Source: Neobacillus niacini | Lineage (GTDB): Bacteria; Bacillota; Bacilli; Bacillales; Cytobacillaceae | DNA length: 64,000 nucleotides | Reading direction: 5' to 3' | Assembly (NCBI RefSeq): GCF_023715785.1 | Contig: NZ_JAMBOX010000001.1 | Coordinates: forward strand, 1-64,000 | Shown here: positions 1-8,959 of the stretch, one piece after another | Position numbering within the stretch: position 1 is the stretch's first letter | Layout of the letters: each line of letters starts with the position of its first letter | Translations under genes and position numbers: made by a program | The notes under the pieces: model-generated | Seen by the model: the letters and a program-made list of their open reading frames with translations, nothing else | Told to the model about the DNA's origin: nothing | The model's database searches: none

Positions 1-175
1 AATGGAAGGGTTTTGGGGAACATTGAAATGCGAGAAGTATTATCTAAACAAGTACAGTACATTTGAAGAGTTGAAGAAGGACATTGAAGACTACATACAA
101 TTTTACAATGAAAAACGACTACAAAAAAGACTAAACGGCCTCAGTCCCTTAGAATACAGGGCTAAAGCCGCCTAG
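1..175 (+). CDS. IS3-family transposase (OrfB), C-terminal fragment
   Basis: Only the last 57 or so codons are present, read in frame from base 2. They contain the GFWGTLKCE and FEELKKDIEDYIQFYNEKR motifs and end in LSPLEYRAKAA. This is the C-terminal part of the retroviral-integrase-like (rve) DDE domain of IS3/IS150-type OrfB transposases, including the region of the last catalytic Glu. The enzyme would cut and join the ends of its own element. Completeness cannot be judged because the 5' part is beyond the window. Confidence 0.85.
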   Translation, partial: MEGFWGTLKCEKYYLNKYSTFEELKKDIEDYIQFYNEKRLQKRLNGLSPLEYRAKAA

Positions 176-220
176 TTCCGTTTTATTATTTCCACTGTCT
201 ACTTGACAGGGGGCAGTTCA
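1..220 (+). mobile_element. Right end of an IS3-family insertion sequence (cut by window start)
   Basis: The window opens inside a transposase frame that stops at 173-175. About 20-45 bp later comes the stretch at 196-220, which ends in GGGGGCAGTTCA and looks like the terminal inverted repeat of an IS3/IS150-type element. The left end lies outside the window, so I cannot confirm the inverted repeat or a target duplication. The right boundary at about 220 is inferred from the CA-type end. Confidence 0.6.
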
Positions 221-242
221 ATGAGCAGGCACGCACCTTTTG

Positions 243-620
243 TTATTTTTTTGATTTTCTGTTTGCGGATCTGGATGGGTCCATTATTGTTTTTTGGATG
301 ACAAGGTTGACGAGTGACATTAATACGGCAAAGAACAGGGCCATGCCGAAGCCAGAGATTTCAAATGCGTCCCCCATTAAATAGTCCGTCAGCTCCAGTG
401 TGATGGCGTTGATGACAAACAGGAACAATCCCATCGTCAACACCGTTACAGGCAAGGTAAACAAAATCAGCAGCGGACGCACTAACACATTTAAGATGGA
501 TAATAGAATGCTCGCCTGAAGTGCAGCCCAAAACCCTGTCAGGTAAAAGCTTTCATGAAAATATCCGGCAAGTGCCATAAATAAAACTGCATTAATCAAA
601 CATCCAATTAACCATCTCAT
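243..620 (-). CDS. yvlD: YvlD-like membrane protein, phage holin family 4 superfamily
   Basis: A 125-residue, very hydrophobic protein with about four membrane segments (roughly 5-25, 29-50, 54-75 and 90-112) and a basic tail ending NRKSKK. The pattern NVLVRPLLILFTLPVTVLTMGLF is typical of the mycobacterial 4TM-holin/YvlD family, which is widespread in Firmicutes and has no firm function. It is the last gene of a minus-strand group with yvlB and yvlA-like genes, as in the B. subtilis yvlABCD locus next to uvrBA. No PspC-like yvlC gene lies between it and yvlB here. It ends about 20 bp from the IS3 element end. Confidence 0.85.
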   Translation of the reverse strand: MRWLIGCLINAVLFMALAGYFHESFYLTGFWAALQASILLSILNVLVRPLLILFTLPVTVLTMGLFLFVINAITLELTDYLMGDAFEISGFGMALFFAVLMSLVNLVIQKTIMDPSRSANRKSKK

Positions 621-683
621 GTTTCAAAACTCCCATTTTTATGTTCGGCAGACTGTTTTTCCTCGAAAAAGTCTGCTTCTCCG

Positions 684-1790
684 CTATTCAAATGCTTTCT
701 GAACCGTAATCGAGCCTGATTTGGAATCTGCGTATATTTTTAACATTTTATCAGGATGATTGACAGATTGGAAGCGCAGCGATTTTTGAATCATTTCGCT
801 CTTTTCCTCAAGAATCTGCACGCCTACAAGATTGAGGTGGAAGCCGCCCAAGTTGGTCTTCAGCTCTCCATCGACCGGCGTTCCCTCTGGAACATACAAT
901 TCAATTGGACCGGTCGTGGTCTTGGCGTGGACCCACTCGCTGCGGTTGCCCTTTAACAGCACACTGATATTTCCGTTGAACGACTGGGTATCGACCTTTT
1001 TAAAATCGCCATCAACCTTAATTGCGCCATTGATGGTCTCCGCCTCAAGCTCATCGAACTGGCCATGCTTCAGATTAATTTTCCCGTTGGCCGTTTCGAC
1101 CTCGGCCTTATTGCCAATCACATGCTCGAGTTTAATTTTTCCATTGCCTGTTTTCACTCGCAGGTCGGCGACATTCAACTTGCCGCCAGTGACAGAACCA
1201 TTAAAGATGCGCACCCTAACTTTTTCGTACTGCACTTTCGGTACAAACATCACGGCCTCTACCTTCATCCACTTTTGCTGGGTGAAAAAGCGCAGTTTCC
1301 CGCCTTCAACAGCAAAGGTTACATCCCGTAAAAAGTTTTGTCGGGCTTGGTCCTGATTTTCGACCCGATACACCTTGGCCTGGCATTCAACACGGACATC
1401 CGGCTGGTCCCAGGCAACGACGTTCACTGAGCCATTGGCCAAATCAATATCGATATTGTTCAGCTCCGCATTGCCATGTTGAAAAATGTGGGAAATGTCC
1501 ACTGATTGCCCGAAATTCAAATCAAGGTCGAGTTCCTTGATTTTTTTCAATGCGGAATCGACAAATTCAAAAATCTTTTCCTTTGTGGACTGATACTTGG
1601 CGTAGGCCGCGTCGTCCTTTTTCGCTTCCTCAAACTGAACCGCGGTGGATAGCTCGTTGATAATATCCGCCTGCTTCTGTTCCATATTTTTTTGATCCTT
1701 TTGCAGTTCATCAAGCAGCCTTAACGCTTCATCCACTGACAGTTTTCCCTCTTCAACCATGGTTAGTATCCGCTTGCGTTCCTCTTTCAT
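684..1790 (-). CDS. yvlB: YvlB-like protein with SHOCT-like N-terminus and DUF4097 beta-helix
   Basis: The 368-residue protein starts with a short helical SHOCT-like segment (about 1-40, with KLSVDEALRLLDELQ). A charged linker follows, then from about residue 100 a repetitive beta-rich region of the DUF4097 type, with motifs such as NGSVNV, NGKIKLEHV and NGAIKVDGDF. In B. subtilis yvlB belongs to a cell-envelope-stress associated operon; its molecular role is unknown. I place the start at the ATG at 1790, which has a GAGGGTGG site 5 bases upstream, rather than the in-frame TTG at 1805. There is no signal peptide or membrane segment, so it is probably cytoplasmic. Confidence 0.85.
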   Translation of the reverse strand: MKEERKRILTMVEEGKLSVDEALRLLDELQKDQKNMEQKQADIINELSTAVQFEEAKKDDAAYAKYQSTKEKIFEFVDSALKKIKELDLDLNFGQSVDISHIFQHGNAELNNIDIDLANGSVNVVAWDQPDVRVECQAKVYRVENQDQARQNFLRDVTFAVEGGKLRFFTQQKWMKVEAVMFVPKVQYEKVRVRIFNGSVTGGKLNVADLRVKTGNGKIKLEHVIGNKAEVETANGKINLKHGQFDELEAETINGAIKVDGDFKKVDTQSFNGNISVLLKGNRSEWVHAKTTTGPIELYVPEGTPVDGELKTNLGGFHLNLVGVQILEEKSEMIQKSLRFQSVNHPDKMLKIYADSKSGSITVQKAFE

Positions 1791-1831
1791 TTTTTCCACC
1801 CTCAATAAATTTTATTTGTCCTACTAAAAAC

Positions 1832-2146
1832 CTATTCAGCTATGAGCACCTTTACGCCTTTTATAATGTTCCAAATGACTACAATAATGGAGACAAGAAC
1901 CATCAGAATGACAGTAATAATGGTAAAAACAGGTACTTCTGCTTCCATGCTGGCAAATTCATAAACTAGTGAAAAAATTAATAGCGGTACCGTAATCAAT
2001 GGGATTAAATGCGACAGCAGCGCGCTTTTGGCGTGTTTCTTCGTTATTTCATCTCCAGAAGCGATCAGTACAACTAGCGGAAAAATAAACCCCGCGAAAA
2101 AAATACTAAAATAGCACAAACTGGAAAGAACTTTTCTCGATTCCAT
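1832..2146 (-). CDS. yvlA: DUF4870 (YvlA-like) small membrane protein
   Basis: A 104-residue protein with three probable membrane segments (about 9-30, 45-65 and 75-98) and the motif KKHAKSALLSHL between the first two, typical of DUF4870/Tic20-like proteins. It lies 41 bp upstream of yvlB on the same strand and so is probably the first gene of a yvlA-yvlB-yvlD operon. The ATG at 2146 is preferred over the upstream GTG codons because an AAGAGGTGATAG site precedes it. The function is unknown; the name rests on position and family resemblance. Confidence 0.7.
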   Translation of the reverse strand: MESRKVLSSLCYFSIFFAGFIFPLVVLIASGDEITKKHAKSALLSHLIPLITVPLLIFSLVYEFASMEAEVPVFTIITVILMVLVSIIVVIWNIIKGVKVLIAE

Positions 2147-2340
2147 CACTATCACCTCTTCCCATACATACGAAATGAACGCGGCGAAAGTTTCGTTTTT
2201 TAAAACAGCTGGAAACCCAAATTATAAATCGGCCCGAAAAGTACTGTCAGGAAAAACCGTGTCGTGCTTACCCCGGTATTACAAAATTGTCTCAATTTTA
2301 AGACGGGTTTGAGAGGTGGTTGGTTACACTACTCTGGGGA

Positions 2341-2416
2341 TTACGCTGAAATTGGTCTCGTTTTCGCCGAACCGAGTGCATTATTCGCCAAGTTGAAGCG
2401 GATATTCGCCGAACTA
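2341..2416. repeat. Four-unit 21-bp array of TTCGCCGAA-type palindromes
   Basis: Four copies of a degenerate TTCGCCGAA motif have their conserved T at 2343, 2364, 2385 and 2406, exactly 21 bp apart. The arms TTCG and CGAA are complementary around a central C; the first copy (ACGCTGAA) is the most worn. The array sits in the 326-bp gap between the uvrA terminator and the yvlA-like gene, about 195 bp upstream of the latter's start. The same motif and spacing recur at 41714-41836. Confidence 0.75.
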
Positions 2417-2428
2417 TCTCCAAGGGAC

Positions 2429-2466
2429 AAAAAAACTGCCAGCCCGCAAACAGGGCCAACAGTTCT
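2429..2466 (-). terminator. Rho-independent terminator of uvrA
   Basis: On the minus strand, just after the uvrA stop, a GC-rich hairpin (AACTG, GGCCC ... GGGCT, CAGTT) is followed by a run of seven T. It closes the uvrBA transcript. Confidence 0.8.
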
Positions 2467-2472
2467 TCAACA

Positions 2473-5346
2473 TTATGATTTTATCGTGCTTTTTTCCTCG
2501 ACCTGCTGCTGCATCCGCAACCGGTCGCGCTCGAGAATCGGCTTTAGGTATTTACCGGTATATGACTCGGAAACTTCAGCGACTTTTTCTGGCGTGCCGG
2601 TGGCCACAATCGTGCCGCCTTTATCGCCGCCCTCAGGTCCAAGGTCGATAATGTAATCAGCAGCCTTGATGACATCAAGGTTGTGCTCGATTACTAGGAC
2701 AGTGTCGCCGTTTTCGACCAACCGTTGCAGCACAACAAGCAATCTGGAAATATCGTCAACATGGAGTCCGGTTGTTGGTTCATCCAAAATGTAGAACGTC
2801 TTTCCGTTGGAGCGTTTGTGCAGCTCAGAAGCTAGCTTCACCCGCTGTGCCTCCCCGCCCGACAATGTTGTCGCCGGCTGGCCAAGCTTGACGTACCCTA
2901 AACCGACATCATAAATCGTCTGTAGTTTACGGCTAATTTTTGGATGGTTTTCGAAAAACTTAACCGCGTCCTCAACTGTCATATCAAGGACATCGGCTAT
3001 ATTTTTTCCTTTGTACTTTACTTCGAGCGTTTCACGGTTATAGCGTTTGCCGTGACACACTTCACAAGGAACATAGACATCCGGCAAAAAGTGCATTTCA
3101 ATTTTTATAATCCCGTCACCGCGGCAGGCTTCACACCGGCCACCCTTGACGTTAAAGCTGAAACGTCCCTTTTTGTAACCGCGAACCTTTGCTTCATTCG
3201 TCGACGAAAACACGTCGCGGACATCGTCAAACACACCGGTATAAGTGGCCGGATTGGAGCGCGGCGTCCTACCGATTGGCGACTGGTCAATATCAATGAC
3301 TTTATCCAAATAATCGATACCCTTAATACTCTTATGCTGCCCCGGTTTTGTTTTCGCACGGTTCAGCTTTTGCGCCAACGATTTAAGAAGGATTTCATTA
3401 ATCAGGGTACTTTTACCGGAACCGGATACACCGGTTACCGCGATGAACATGCCAAGCGGAAGCTTGATATTGACATTTTTTAAATTATTTTCAGCAGCAC
3501 CCTTAATTTCAACAAAGCGTCCATCCGGCTTGCGTCGCTCCAAAGGCAGCGGAATAAACTTTTTTCCGGACAGGTAGTGACCTGTAAGCGAGTTAGGGTC
3601 AGCCATTACCTCTGCAGGTGTCCCTGCAGAAACTACTTCCCCGCCGTGAACTCCTGCACCGGGACCGATATCAATTAAGTAATCCGCCGCCAGCATCGTA
3701 TCTTCATCGTGCTCGACGACAATCAAGGTGTTGCCGATGTCACGCATATGTTGCAGGGTGTCGATCAAACGATCATTATCGCGCTGGTGAAGACCGATGG
3801 ATGGTTCGTCCAGAATGTAAAGTACCCCGGTTAACCGTGAGCCAATTTGCGTAGCTAGGCGAATCCGCTGAGCCTCGCCGCCGGAAAGCGTTCCGGCCGT
3901 GCGGCTCAAGGTCAAGTAATCTAGTCCCACATTAACAAGGAACCCCAGCCTTTCATTGATTTCTCGTAAAATCAATCTGGCAATCTGCTCTTCTTTTTCC
4001 GAAAGCTGTAAACCTAAGAAAAATGCTTGGGCCTCTTCGATGGAAAGGTCTGTCACATGAGCGATATGCTGTCCGTTAATCAGTACTGCCAACGTTTCCT
4101 TTTTCAATCGGAAACCTTTACAGGCTGGGCACGCCTGTTGCCCCATGTATTTTTCCATTTGCTCGCGGATGTAATCGGAGCTTGTATCTTTATAGCGACG
4201 CTCGACATTGCGAACGACGCCTTCAAATTCGATATAGCCTTCGCGGATTTGGCCCCAATCATTTTCATACTTAAAATAAATTTTTTCACTGCCTGAGCCG
4301 TAGAGTATTTTCTCAAGATGATGTTCCGGGATATCCTTAACGGGGATATCCATGTCCACGCCGTAATGATTGCAAACCGCCTCTAGCAGCTGTGGGTAAT
4401 ATTGCGAACTAGTCGGCTCCCACGGTGCAATGGCATGCTGCTTTAGAGTTAAATCCTTATTAGGGATGACAAGGTCGACATCAACCTCGAGTTTCGAACC
4501 GAGACCATCACATTCCGGACAGGCACCAAACGGGCTATTGAATGAAAACATCCGCGGCTCAAGTTCACCTATGGAAAAACCGCAGTGAGGACAGGAATGA
4601 TCTTCGCTGAACAGCAACTCTTCCTCACCAATAACATCGATAATCACTTTTCCTTCGCCCAGACCTAGTGCTGTTTCAAGCGAATCAGCTACCCGAGCCG
4701 CAACCCCGTCTTTGACAACAATCCGGTCGACAACTACTTCAATAGTATGTTTTTTATTTTTATCAAGCTCAATATCGTCACCAAGGTCAAGCATTTCTCC
4801 ATCAACGCGAACACGGACAAAACCTTGTTTTTTAATATCTTCGAATACCTTGATGTGCTGGCCTTTTCGTCCGGAGACGACAGGAGCAAGAATTTGCATT
4901 TTGGTCCGCTCTGGATATTCAAGAATTCGGTCGACCATCTGTTCAATGGTCTGTGAAGAGATCTCGATACCATGATTCGGACAGGTAGGATGGCCTATAC
5001 GCGCAAATAATAATCTCAGGTAATCATAGATTTCAGTCACCGTACCGACGGTTGAGCGCGGGTTCCGGCTCGTAGTTTTTTGGTCAATTGATATCGCCGG
5101 GGATAACCCTTCAATCGAATCTACGTCAGGTTTATCCATTTGGCCGAGGAACTGGCGCGCGTAAGCCGACAGCGATTCGACATACCGGCGCTGTCCTTCT
5201 GCATAAATCGTATCGAACGCGAGTGAGGACTTTCCTGATCCGGAAAGTCCTGTCACGACAACAAGCTTATCTCGCGGTATAGTAACATCAATATTTTTCA
5301 AATTGTGGGCTCTGGCGCCTTTCACAATCAATTTTTCCATCGCCAT
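2473..5346 (-). CDS. uvrA: Excinuclease ABC subunit A (UvrA)
   Basis: The 957-residue DNA damage sensor of nucleotide excision repair. A UvrA dimer binds distorted DNA and loads UvrB. It has two ABC ATPase modules: Walker [10 protein letters not shown] near residue 34 with signature LSGGEAQRI, and Walker [10 protein letters not shown] near 640 with LSGGEAQRV. Zinc-finger cysteines are visible as [13 protein letters not shown]...CPEC and CEACRGDG...CEVC. Length and motifs match the family (B. subtilis 957 residues). The gene lies 53 bp downstream of uvrB on the same strand. In B. subtilis uvrBA belongs to the SOS regulon; I did not identify a LexA box here. The start at 5346 has GGAAGG about 10 bases upstream; a second ATG two codons on is possible. 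Confidence 0.98.
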   Translation of the reverse strand: MAMEKLIVKGARAHNLKNIDVTIPRDKLVVVTGLSGSGKSSLAFDTIYAEGQRRYVESLSAYARQFLGQMDKPDVDSIEGLSPAISIDQKTTSRNPRSTVGTVTEIYDYLRLLFARIGHPTCPNHGIEISSQTIEQMVDRILEYPERTKMQILAPVVSGRKGQHIKVFEDIKKQGFVRVRVDGEMLDLGDDIELDKNKKHTIEVVVDRIVVKDGVAARVADSLETALGLGEGKVIIDVIGEEELLFSEDHSCPHCGFSIGELEPRMFSFNSPFGACPECDGLGSKLEVDVDLVIPNKDLTLKQHAIAPWEPTSSQYYPQLLEAVCNHYGVDMDIPVKDIPEHHLEKILYGSGSEKIYFKYENDWGQIREGYIEFEGVVRNVERRYKDTSSDYIREQMEKYMGQQACPACKGFRLKKETLAVLINGQHIAHVTDLSIEEAQAFFLGLQLSEKEEQIARLILREINERLGFLVNVGLDYLTLSRTAGTLSGGEAQRIRLATQIGSRLTGVLYILDEPSIGLHQRDNDRLIDTLQHMRDIGNTLIVVEHDEDTMLAADYLIDIGPGAGVHGGEVVSAGTPAEVMADPNSLTGHYLSGKKFIPLPLERRKPDGRFVEIKGAAENNLKNVNIKLPLGMFIAVTGVSGSGKSTLINEILLKSLAQKLNRAKTKPGQHKSIKGIDYLDKVIDIDQSPIGRTPRSNPATYTGVFDDVRDVFSSTNEAKVRGYKKGRFSFNVKGGRCEACRGDGIIKIEMHFLPDVYVPCEVCHGKRYNRETLEVKYKGKNIADVLDMTVEDAVKFFENHPKISRKLQTIYDVGLGYVKLGQPATTLSGGEAQRVKLASELHKRSNGKTFYILDEPTTGLHVDDISRLLVVLQRLVENGDTVLVIEHNLDVIKAADYIIDLGPEGGDKGGTIVATGTPEKVAEVSESYTGKYLKPILERDRLRMQQQVEEKSTIKS

Positions 5347-5399
5347 TTGTTCATTTTCCTTCCACTTTTAAAAAGTTTTTGGACGAAGGACAGCACTGC

Positions 5400-7376
5400 T
5401 TATCCTTCGGCCTTCAATTCTAAAATTAAATCTCGGAGCTCGGCAGCGCGCTCGAAATCAAGTGCTTTGGCGGCGTCCTTCATTTCTTTTTCCATATTGG
5501 CAATTAACTTATCTTTTTCCTTCTTGGACATGGCGGCAAACGATGCTGCTGGTTTGTAATCTTCGGCCTCCTCGGCGGCATGGGTGGCACGGATGACATC
5601 GCGGATTCCCTTCTGAATCGTTTGAGGGGTAATCCCATGCTTCTCATTATACTCCTCTTGAATCGTACGACGCCGTTTTGTCTCGCTGATCGCCAGCTCC
5701 ATCGAGTTGGTCATCCGGTCCGCATACATGATGACATGGCCGTTGGCATTCCTTGCTGCCCGGCCGATGGTCTGAATCAGCGAACGTTCCGAACGGAGGA
5801 AGCCCTCTTTGTCGGCGTCTAAAATCGTCACGAGAGAAACCTCCGGAATATCAAGGCCTTCTCGCAGCAGGTTAATCCCGACAAGGACGTCATATTTACC
5901 AAGACGAAGCTCGCGGATGATTTCAATCCGCTCGAGCGTTTTGACCTCAGAATGCAAGTATTGGACCTTGATGCCGATTTCCTTAAGGTAATCCGTAAGG
6001 TCTTCGGACATTTTTTTCGTTAGGGTTGTAACCAGGACGCGTTCATTGCGTTTAACCCGCTCCTGAATCTCGCCAATGAGGTCATCAATCTGGCCTTCAA
6101 TCGGCCTGACATCAATGGTCGGATCAAGCAATCCTGTCGGCCGGATGATTTGCTGAACCATTTCCGGTGTGTGTTCGAGTTCATAGGGCCCAGGTGTTGC
6201 CGAGACAAATACAATATTTCGAATATGCTTCTCAAACTCATCGAACGTCAGAGGACGGTTATCGAGTGCCGACGGTAGACGGAAGCCGTGCTCGACAAGG
6301 ACTTCCTTCCGCGCCTTGTCGCCGTTAAACATACCGCGAATCTGCGGCAGGGTCACGTGCGACTCATCAATCACAATCAGGAAATCATCCGGGAAATAGT
6401 CGAGCAGGGTATACGGTGTCGAGCCTGCCGGCCTTAGGGTCAAATGGCGCGAATAGTTCTCGATACCGGAGCAGAAACCCATTTCGCGCATCATTTCCAG
6501 GTCATAGCGGGTGCGCTGCTCCAAGCGCTGGGCTTCGAGCAATTTGTTATTTTCACGGAGAACGGCCAAGCGTTCCTCGAGTTCTTTTTCAATATTTTCA
6601 ATGGCCACGCGCATCTTCTCTTCGCGGGTTACGAAGTGGGAAGCCGGGAATACGGCCACATGCTCGCGTTCGCCGATAATTTCGCCTGTAAGGGCGTCGA
6701 CCTCACGGATCCGATCGATTTCATCACCGAAAAACTCCACCCTTAGACAATGCTCATCACGGGAAACAGGAAATATCTCGACAACATCGCCGCGAACACG
6801 GAAAGTCCCACGCTTAAAATCAATGTCATTCCGCTCATATTGGATATCAACCAGACGGTGTAAGAGCTGATTGCGCTCAATTTCCATTCCAGTTCTAAGT
6901 GAGACCACCATCTCGCTGTATTCTTCCGGCGAACCGAGGCCATAGATGCAGGAAACGCTGGCGATGATAATGACGTCCTTGCGCTCAAACAACGAGGAGG
7001 TCGCAGAGTGGCGCAGCTTATCAATTTCATCATTGATACTGGCGTCTTTTTCGATGAAGGTGTCTGTCGACGGAACATAGGCTTCGGGCTGATAGTAGTC
7101 GTAGTAGCTGACAAAGTACTCGACAGCGTTATTCGGGAAAAACTCCTTGAACTCGCTGTAGAGCTGGCCGGCGAGTGTCTTGTTATGGGCGATAATCAGG
7201 GTTGGTTTGTTTACTTCTTTAATGACATTGGAGATTGTAAACGTCTTCCCCGTACCTGTTGCACCAAGCAGGGTTTGATACCGTTTGTTCTGATGAATGC
7301 CATTCACCAGCTGCTTAATCGCCTCAGGCTGATCCCCCTGCGGCGAGTAATTGGAGACTAATTCGAATTGATCCAT
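5400..7376 (-). CDS. uvrB: Excinuclease ABC subunit B (UvrB)
   Basis: The 658-residue helicase-like subunit that verifies damage after loading by UvrA and recruits UvrC. Visible features are Walker [10 protein letters not shown] (about 38), the damage-probing beta-hairpin with [21 protein letters not shown], the DESH Walker B box, the helicase motif QTIGRAARN, and the C-terminal UVR coiled coil ([22 protein letters not shown]). I chose the ATG at 7376 (MDQFEL), with GGGAGG upstream. A GTG eight codons earlier is in frame but is not supported by family length. It heads the uvrB-uvrA operon. In B. subtilis csbA is directly upstream; here the muropeptide cluster intervenes. Confidence 0.98.
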   Translation of the reverse strand: MDQFELVSNYSPQGDQPEAIKQLVNGIHQNKRYQTLLGATGTGKTFTISNVIKEVNKPTLIIAHNKTLAGQLYSEFKEFFPNNAVEYFVSYYDYYQPEAYVPSTDTFIEKDASINDEIDKLRHSATSSLFERKDVIIIASVSCIYGLGSPEEYSEMVVSLRTGMEIERNQLLHRLVDIQYERNDIDFKRGTFRVRGDVVEIFPVSRDEHCLRVEFFGDEIDRIREVDALTGEIIGEREHVAVFPASHFVTREEKMRVAIENIEKELEERLAVLRENNKLLEAQRLEQRTRYDLEMMREMGFCSGIENYSRHLTLRPAGSTPYTLLDYFPDDFLIVIDESHVTLPQIRGMFNGDKARKEVLVEHGFRLPSALDNRPLTFDEFEKHIRNIVFVSATPGPYELEHTPEMVQQIIRPTGLLDPTIDVRPIEGQIDDLIGEIQERVKRNERVLVTTLTKKMSEDLTDYLKEIGIKVQYLHSEVKTLERIEIIRELRLGKYDVLVGINLLREGLDIPEVSLVTILDADKEGFLRSERSLIQTIGRAARNANGHVIMYADRMTNSMELAISETKRRRTIQEEYNEKHGITPQTIQKGIRDVIRATHAAEEAEDYKPAASFAAMSKKEKDKLIANMEKEMKDAAKALDFERAAELRDLILELKAEG

Positions 7377-7496
7377 TATCCTGGTTCCCTCCCGTTCCAC
7401 AAAATCAATACTACCATTTTACCACAATCCCCCTAATACAAACCAATAATATGCGAACTAATATTCGATTTTCCGTTTATTTTCTTAATTCAACAT

Positions 7497-7529
7497 GAAA
7501 AAACCAGCCCCAAAGTGTTTGGGACTGGC
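7497..7529 (-). terminator. Terminator downstream of namZ
   Basis: On the minus strand a hairpin with arms CCAGTCCCAAA and TTTGGGGCTGG is followed by six T. It lies about 80 bp beyond the namZ stop, with the dispersed repeat at 7545-7608 in between. Confidence 0.75.
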
Positions 7530-7544
7530 CAATTCGCATAGTCA

Positions 7545-7608
7545 TAGTGTTAATGTCGCTAATGGTGTCAGGCACCACTCGTGGACACTGTCCACCCCAG
7601 ATGGACAA
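7545..7608 (+). repeat. Dispersed GGTGTCAGGCACC hairpin repeat, copy 1 (full)
   Basis: The core TGGTGTCAGGCACCA (7563-7577) has 5-base arms TGGTG and CACCA. It is followed by a second dyad, GTGGACA-C-TGTCCAC (7581-7595). The sequence before the core (ATAGTGTTAATGTCGCTAA) closely matches the flank of copy 3 at 41045. Copies are at 24377, 41066 and, inverted, 46061. This copy lies in the 3' untranslated region of namZ. Confidence 0.75.
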
Positions 7609-7611
7609 TGA

Positions 7612-8865
7612 TTAGTACAACAGGAACTTCTTACGAACGTCCATGAATTTGTCCAATTCAGGCTGCCATTGTTTTTTCATTTCTTCTATAGATTTGCCAG
7701 CTTCGATACCGTCACGGATCCAGCCGTTTCCGACGAGCAGGTCGAAGTGGGATACTCCCTTGCTGTCACGCGCACGGAACTTAAAGTCGTTCGGATACAT
7801 GTCATGGATAGTTTTTACGATGTGCAATCCGGTTTCGAACGGTTTAAAGGCATTGCGATTGGTGACATGGATCTGGATTCCATGGTTTAACTGGTTTACG
7901 TTCTTTGAAGTTGTCGGGATGAACGAGGCGGAACGGAACTTTACCCCTGGCAGGTTCAAAGAGTTCAGCTTTGCAGCCAGCTCATCTCCATCTATGAAAG
8001 GTGCCCCGATTAGTTCAAACGGTCTTGTAGTCCCGCGGCCTTCAGAGACGTTATCGGCACCTTCAATTAAGGCAGCACCCGTATAAACAAGAGCTGTATC
8101 CAACGTAGGCATGTTTGGTGACGGCATGACAAAATGCAATGGGGTGTCATCGTAATACATGCTTCGGTTCCAGCCTTCCATTTTAACAACGGTTAAATCA
8201 GCGCCGATGCCAAATTCCTTATTAAATAACTTTGCTAACTCTCCTACTGTCATCCCATGGCGGACGGGAATGGCATATTTGCCCACAAACGAAGAGTACT
8301 TACTTTCCAAAATTGGGCCTTCTACCTTTGCACCGCTAACTGGATTCGGGCGGTCGAGAACGATGAACGGAATATTTTGCTCCTTAGCTGCTTCCATAGC
8401 TAATGCCATGGTGTAAATGTATGTGTAAAAACGTGCACCAACATCCTGAATATCAAATACCAATACATCGACATTACTTAACATTTCGGGTGAAGGTTTT
8501 TGCGTTTTTCCATAAAGGCTGTAAACAGGCAAGCCTGTTTTTTCATCCACATAGGATTCTACATATGCCCCAGCTGGTGCGCTGCCGCGGACGCCATGCT
8601 CAGGACCGTATAAAGCCGTAAGCTCAAAATTTTTATTATTATAAAATAAATCTACGATACTATTCAAATCTTGGTCTACACCAGTCGGGTTGGTAATCAA
8701 GCCGACACGCTTTCCTTTGAGCAAATTGATTTTGTCTTTTAATAACACTTCCACACCTAAACGGAGCTTTTTATTGTTTTTCTCCTTGTCGTTCTTGGCA
8801 ATCGCAGCTGTCACTGTTGAAAGCACCAGCAGCAGCGTAATAATCCCTGTAATCCACTTCTTCAC
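7612..8865 (-). CDS. namZ: Exo-beta-N-acetylmuramidase NamZ (DUF1343, YbbC-like), secreted
   Basis: A 417-residue secreted enzyme with a Sec signal peptide (about 1-23, ending TAAIAKND). The DUF1343 fold shows RVGLITNPTGVD, LYGPEHGVRG and VFDIQDVGARFYTYI. The B. subtilis counterpart (YbbC/NamZ) removes MurNAc from the non-reducing end of peptidoglycan fragments. It is the last gene of the muropeptide cluster, after NagZ (GlcNAc release) and an AmiE-like amidase, so the three would together strip cell-wall fragments to free MurNAc outside the membrane. About 95 bp containing a hairpin (8914-8942) separate it from nagZ. Length is typical. Confidence 0.92.
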   Translation of the reverse strand: MKKWITGIITLLLVLSTVTAAIAKNDKEKNNKKLRLGVEVLLKDKINLLKGKRVGLITNPTGVDQDLNSIVDLFYNNKNFELTALYGPEHGVRGSAPAGAYVESYVDEKTGLPVYSLYGKTQKPSPEMLSNVDVLVFDIQDVGARFYTYIYTMALAMEAAKEQNIPFIVLDRPNPVSGAKVEGPILESKYSSFVGKYAIPVRHGMTVGELAKLFNKEFGIGADLTVVKMEGWNRSMYYDDTPLHFVMPSPNMPTLDTALVYTGAALIEGADNVSEGRGTTRPFELIGAPFIDGDELAAKLNSLNLPGVKFRSASFIPTTSKNVNQLNHGIQIHVTNRNAFKPFETGLHIVKTIHDMYPNDFKFRARDSKGVSHFDLLVGNGWIRDGIEAGKSIEEMKKQWQPELDKFMDVRKKFLLY

Positions 8866-8913
8866 ACAAATTCCTCCCCGCTTTTTTTGGAAAAATAAAA
8901 GCCTTTATCTTTG

Positions 8914-8942
8914 GGGAATAGCCGCCAATATCGACTATTCCC
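8914..8942 (-). other. Hairpin between nagZ and namZ
   Basis: A perfect 8-bp stem (GGGAATAG / CTATTCCC) with a 13-base loop directly follows the nagZ stop. No U-run follows on the minus strand, so it looks more like an intercistronic mRNA processing or stability element than a terminator. That role is inference. Confidence 0.5.
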
Positions 8943-8959
8943 AATGAAACTTGGAATTC

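Noticed and set aside
2473..7376. Many long open frames on the opposite strand of uvrA and uvrB
   Set aside because: They are shadows of highly conserved genes, lack ribosome sites and show no family motifs.
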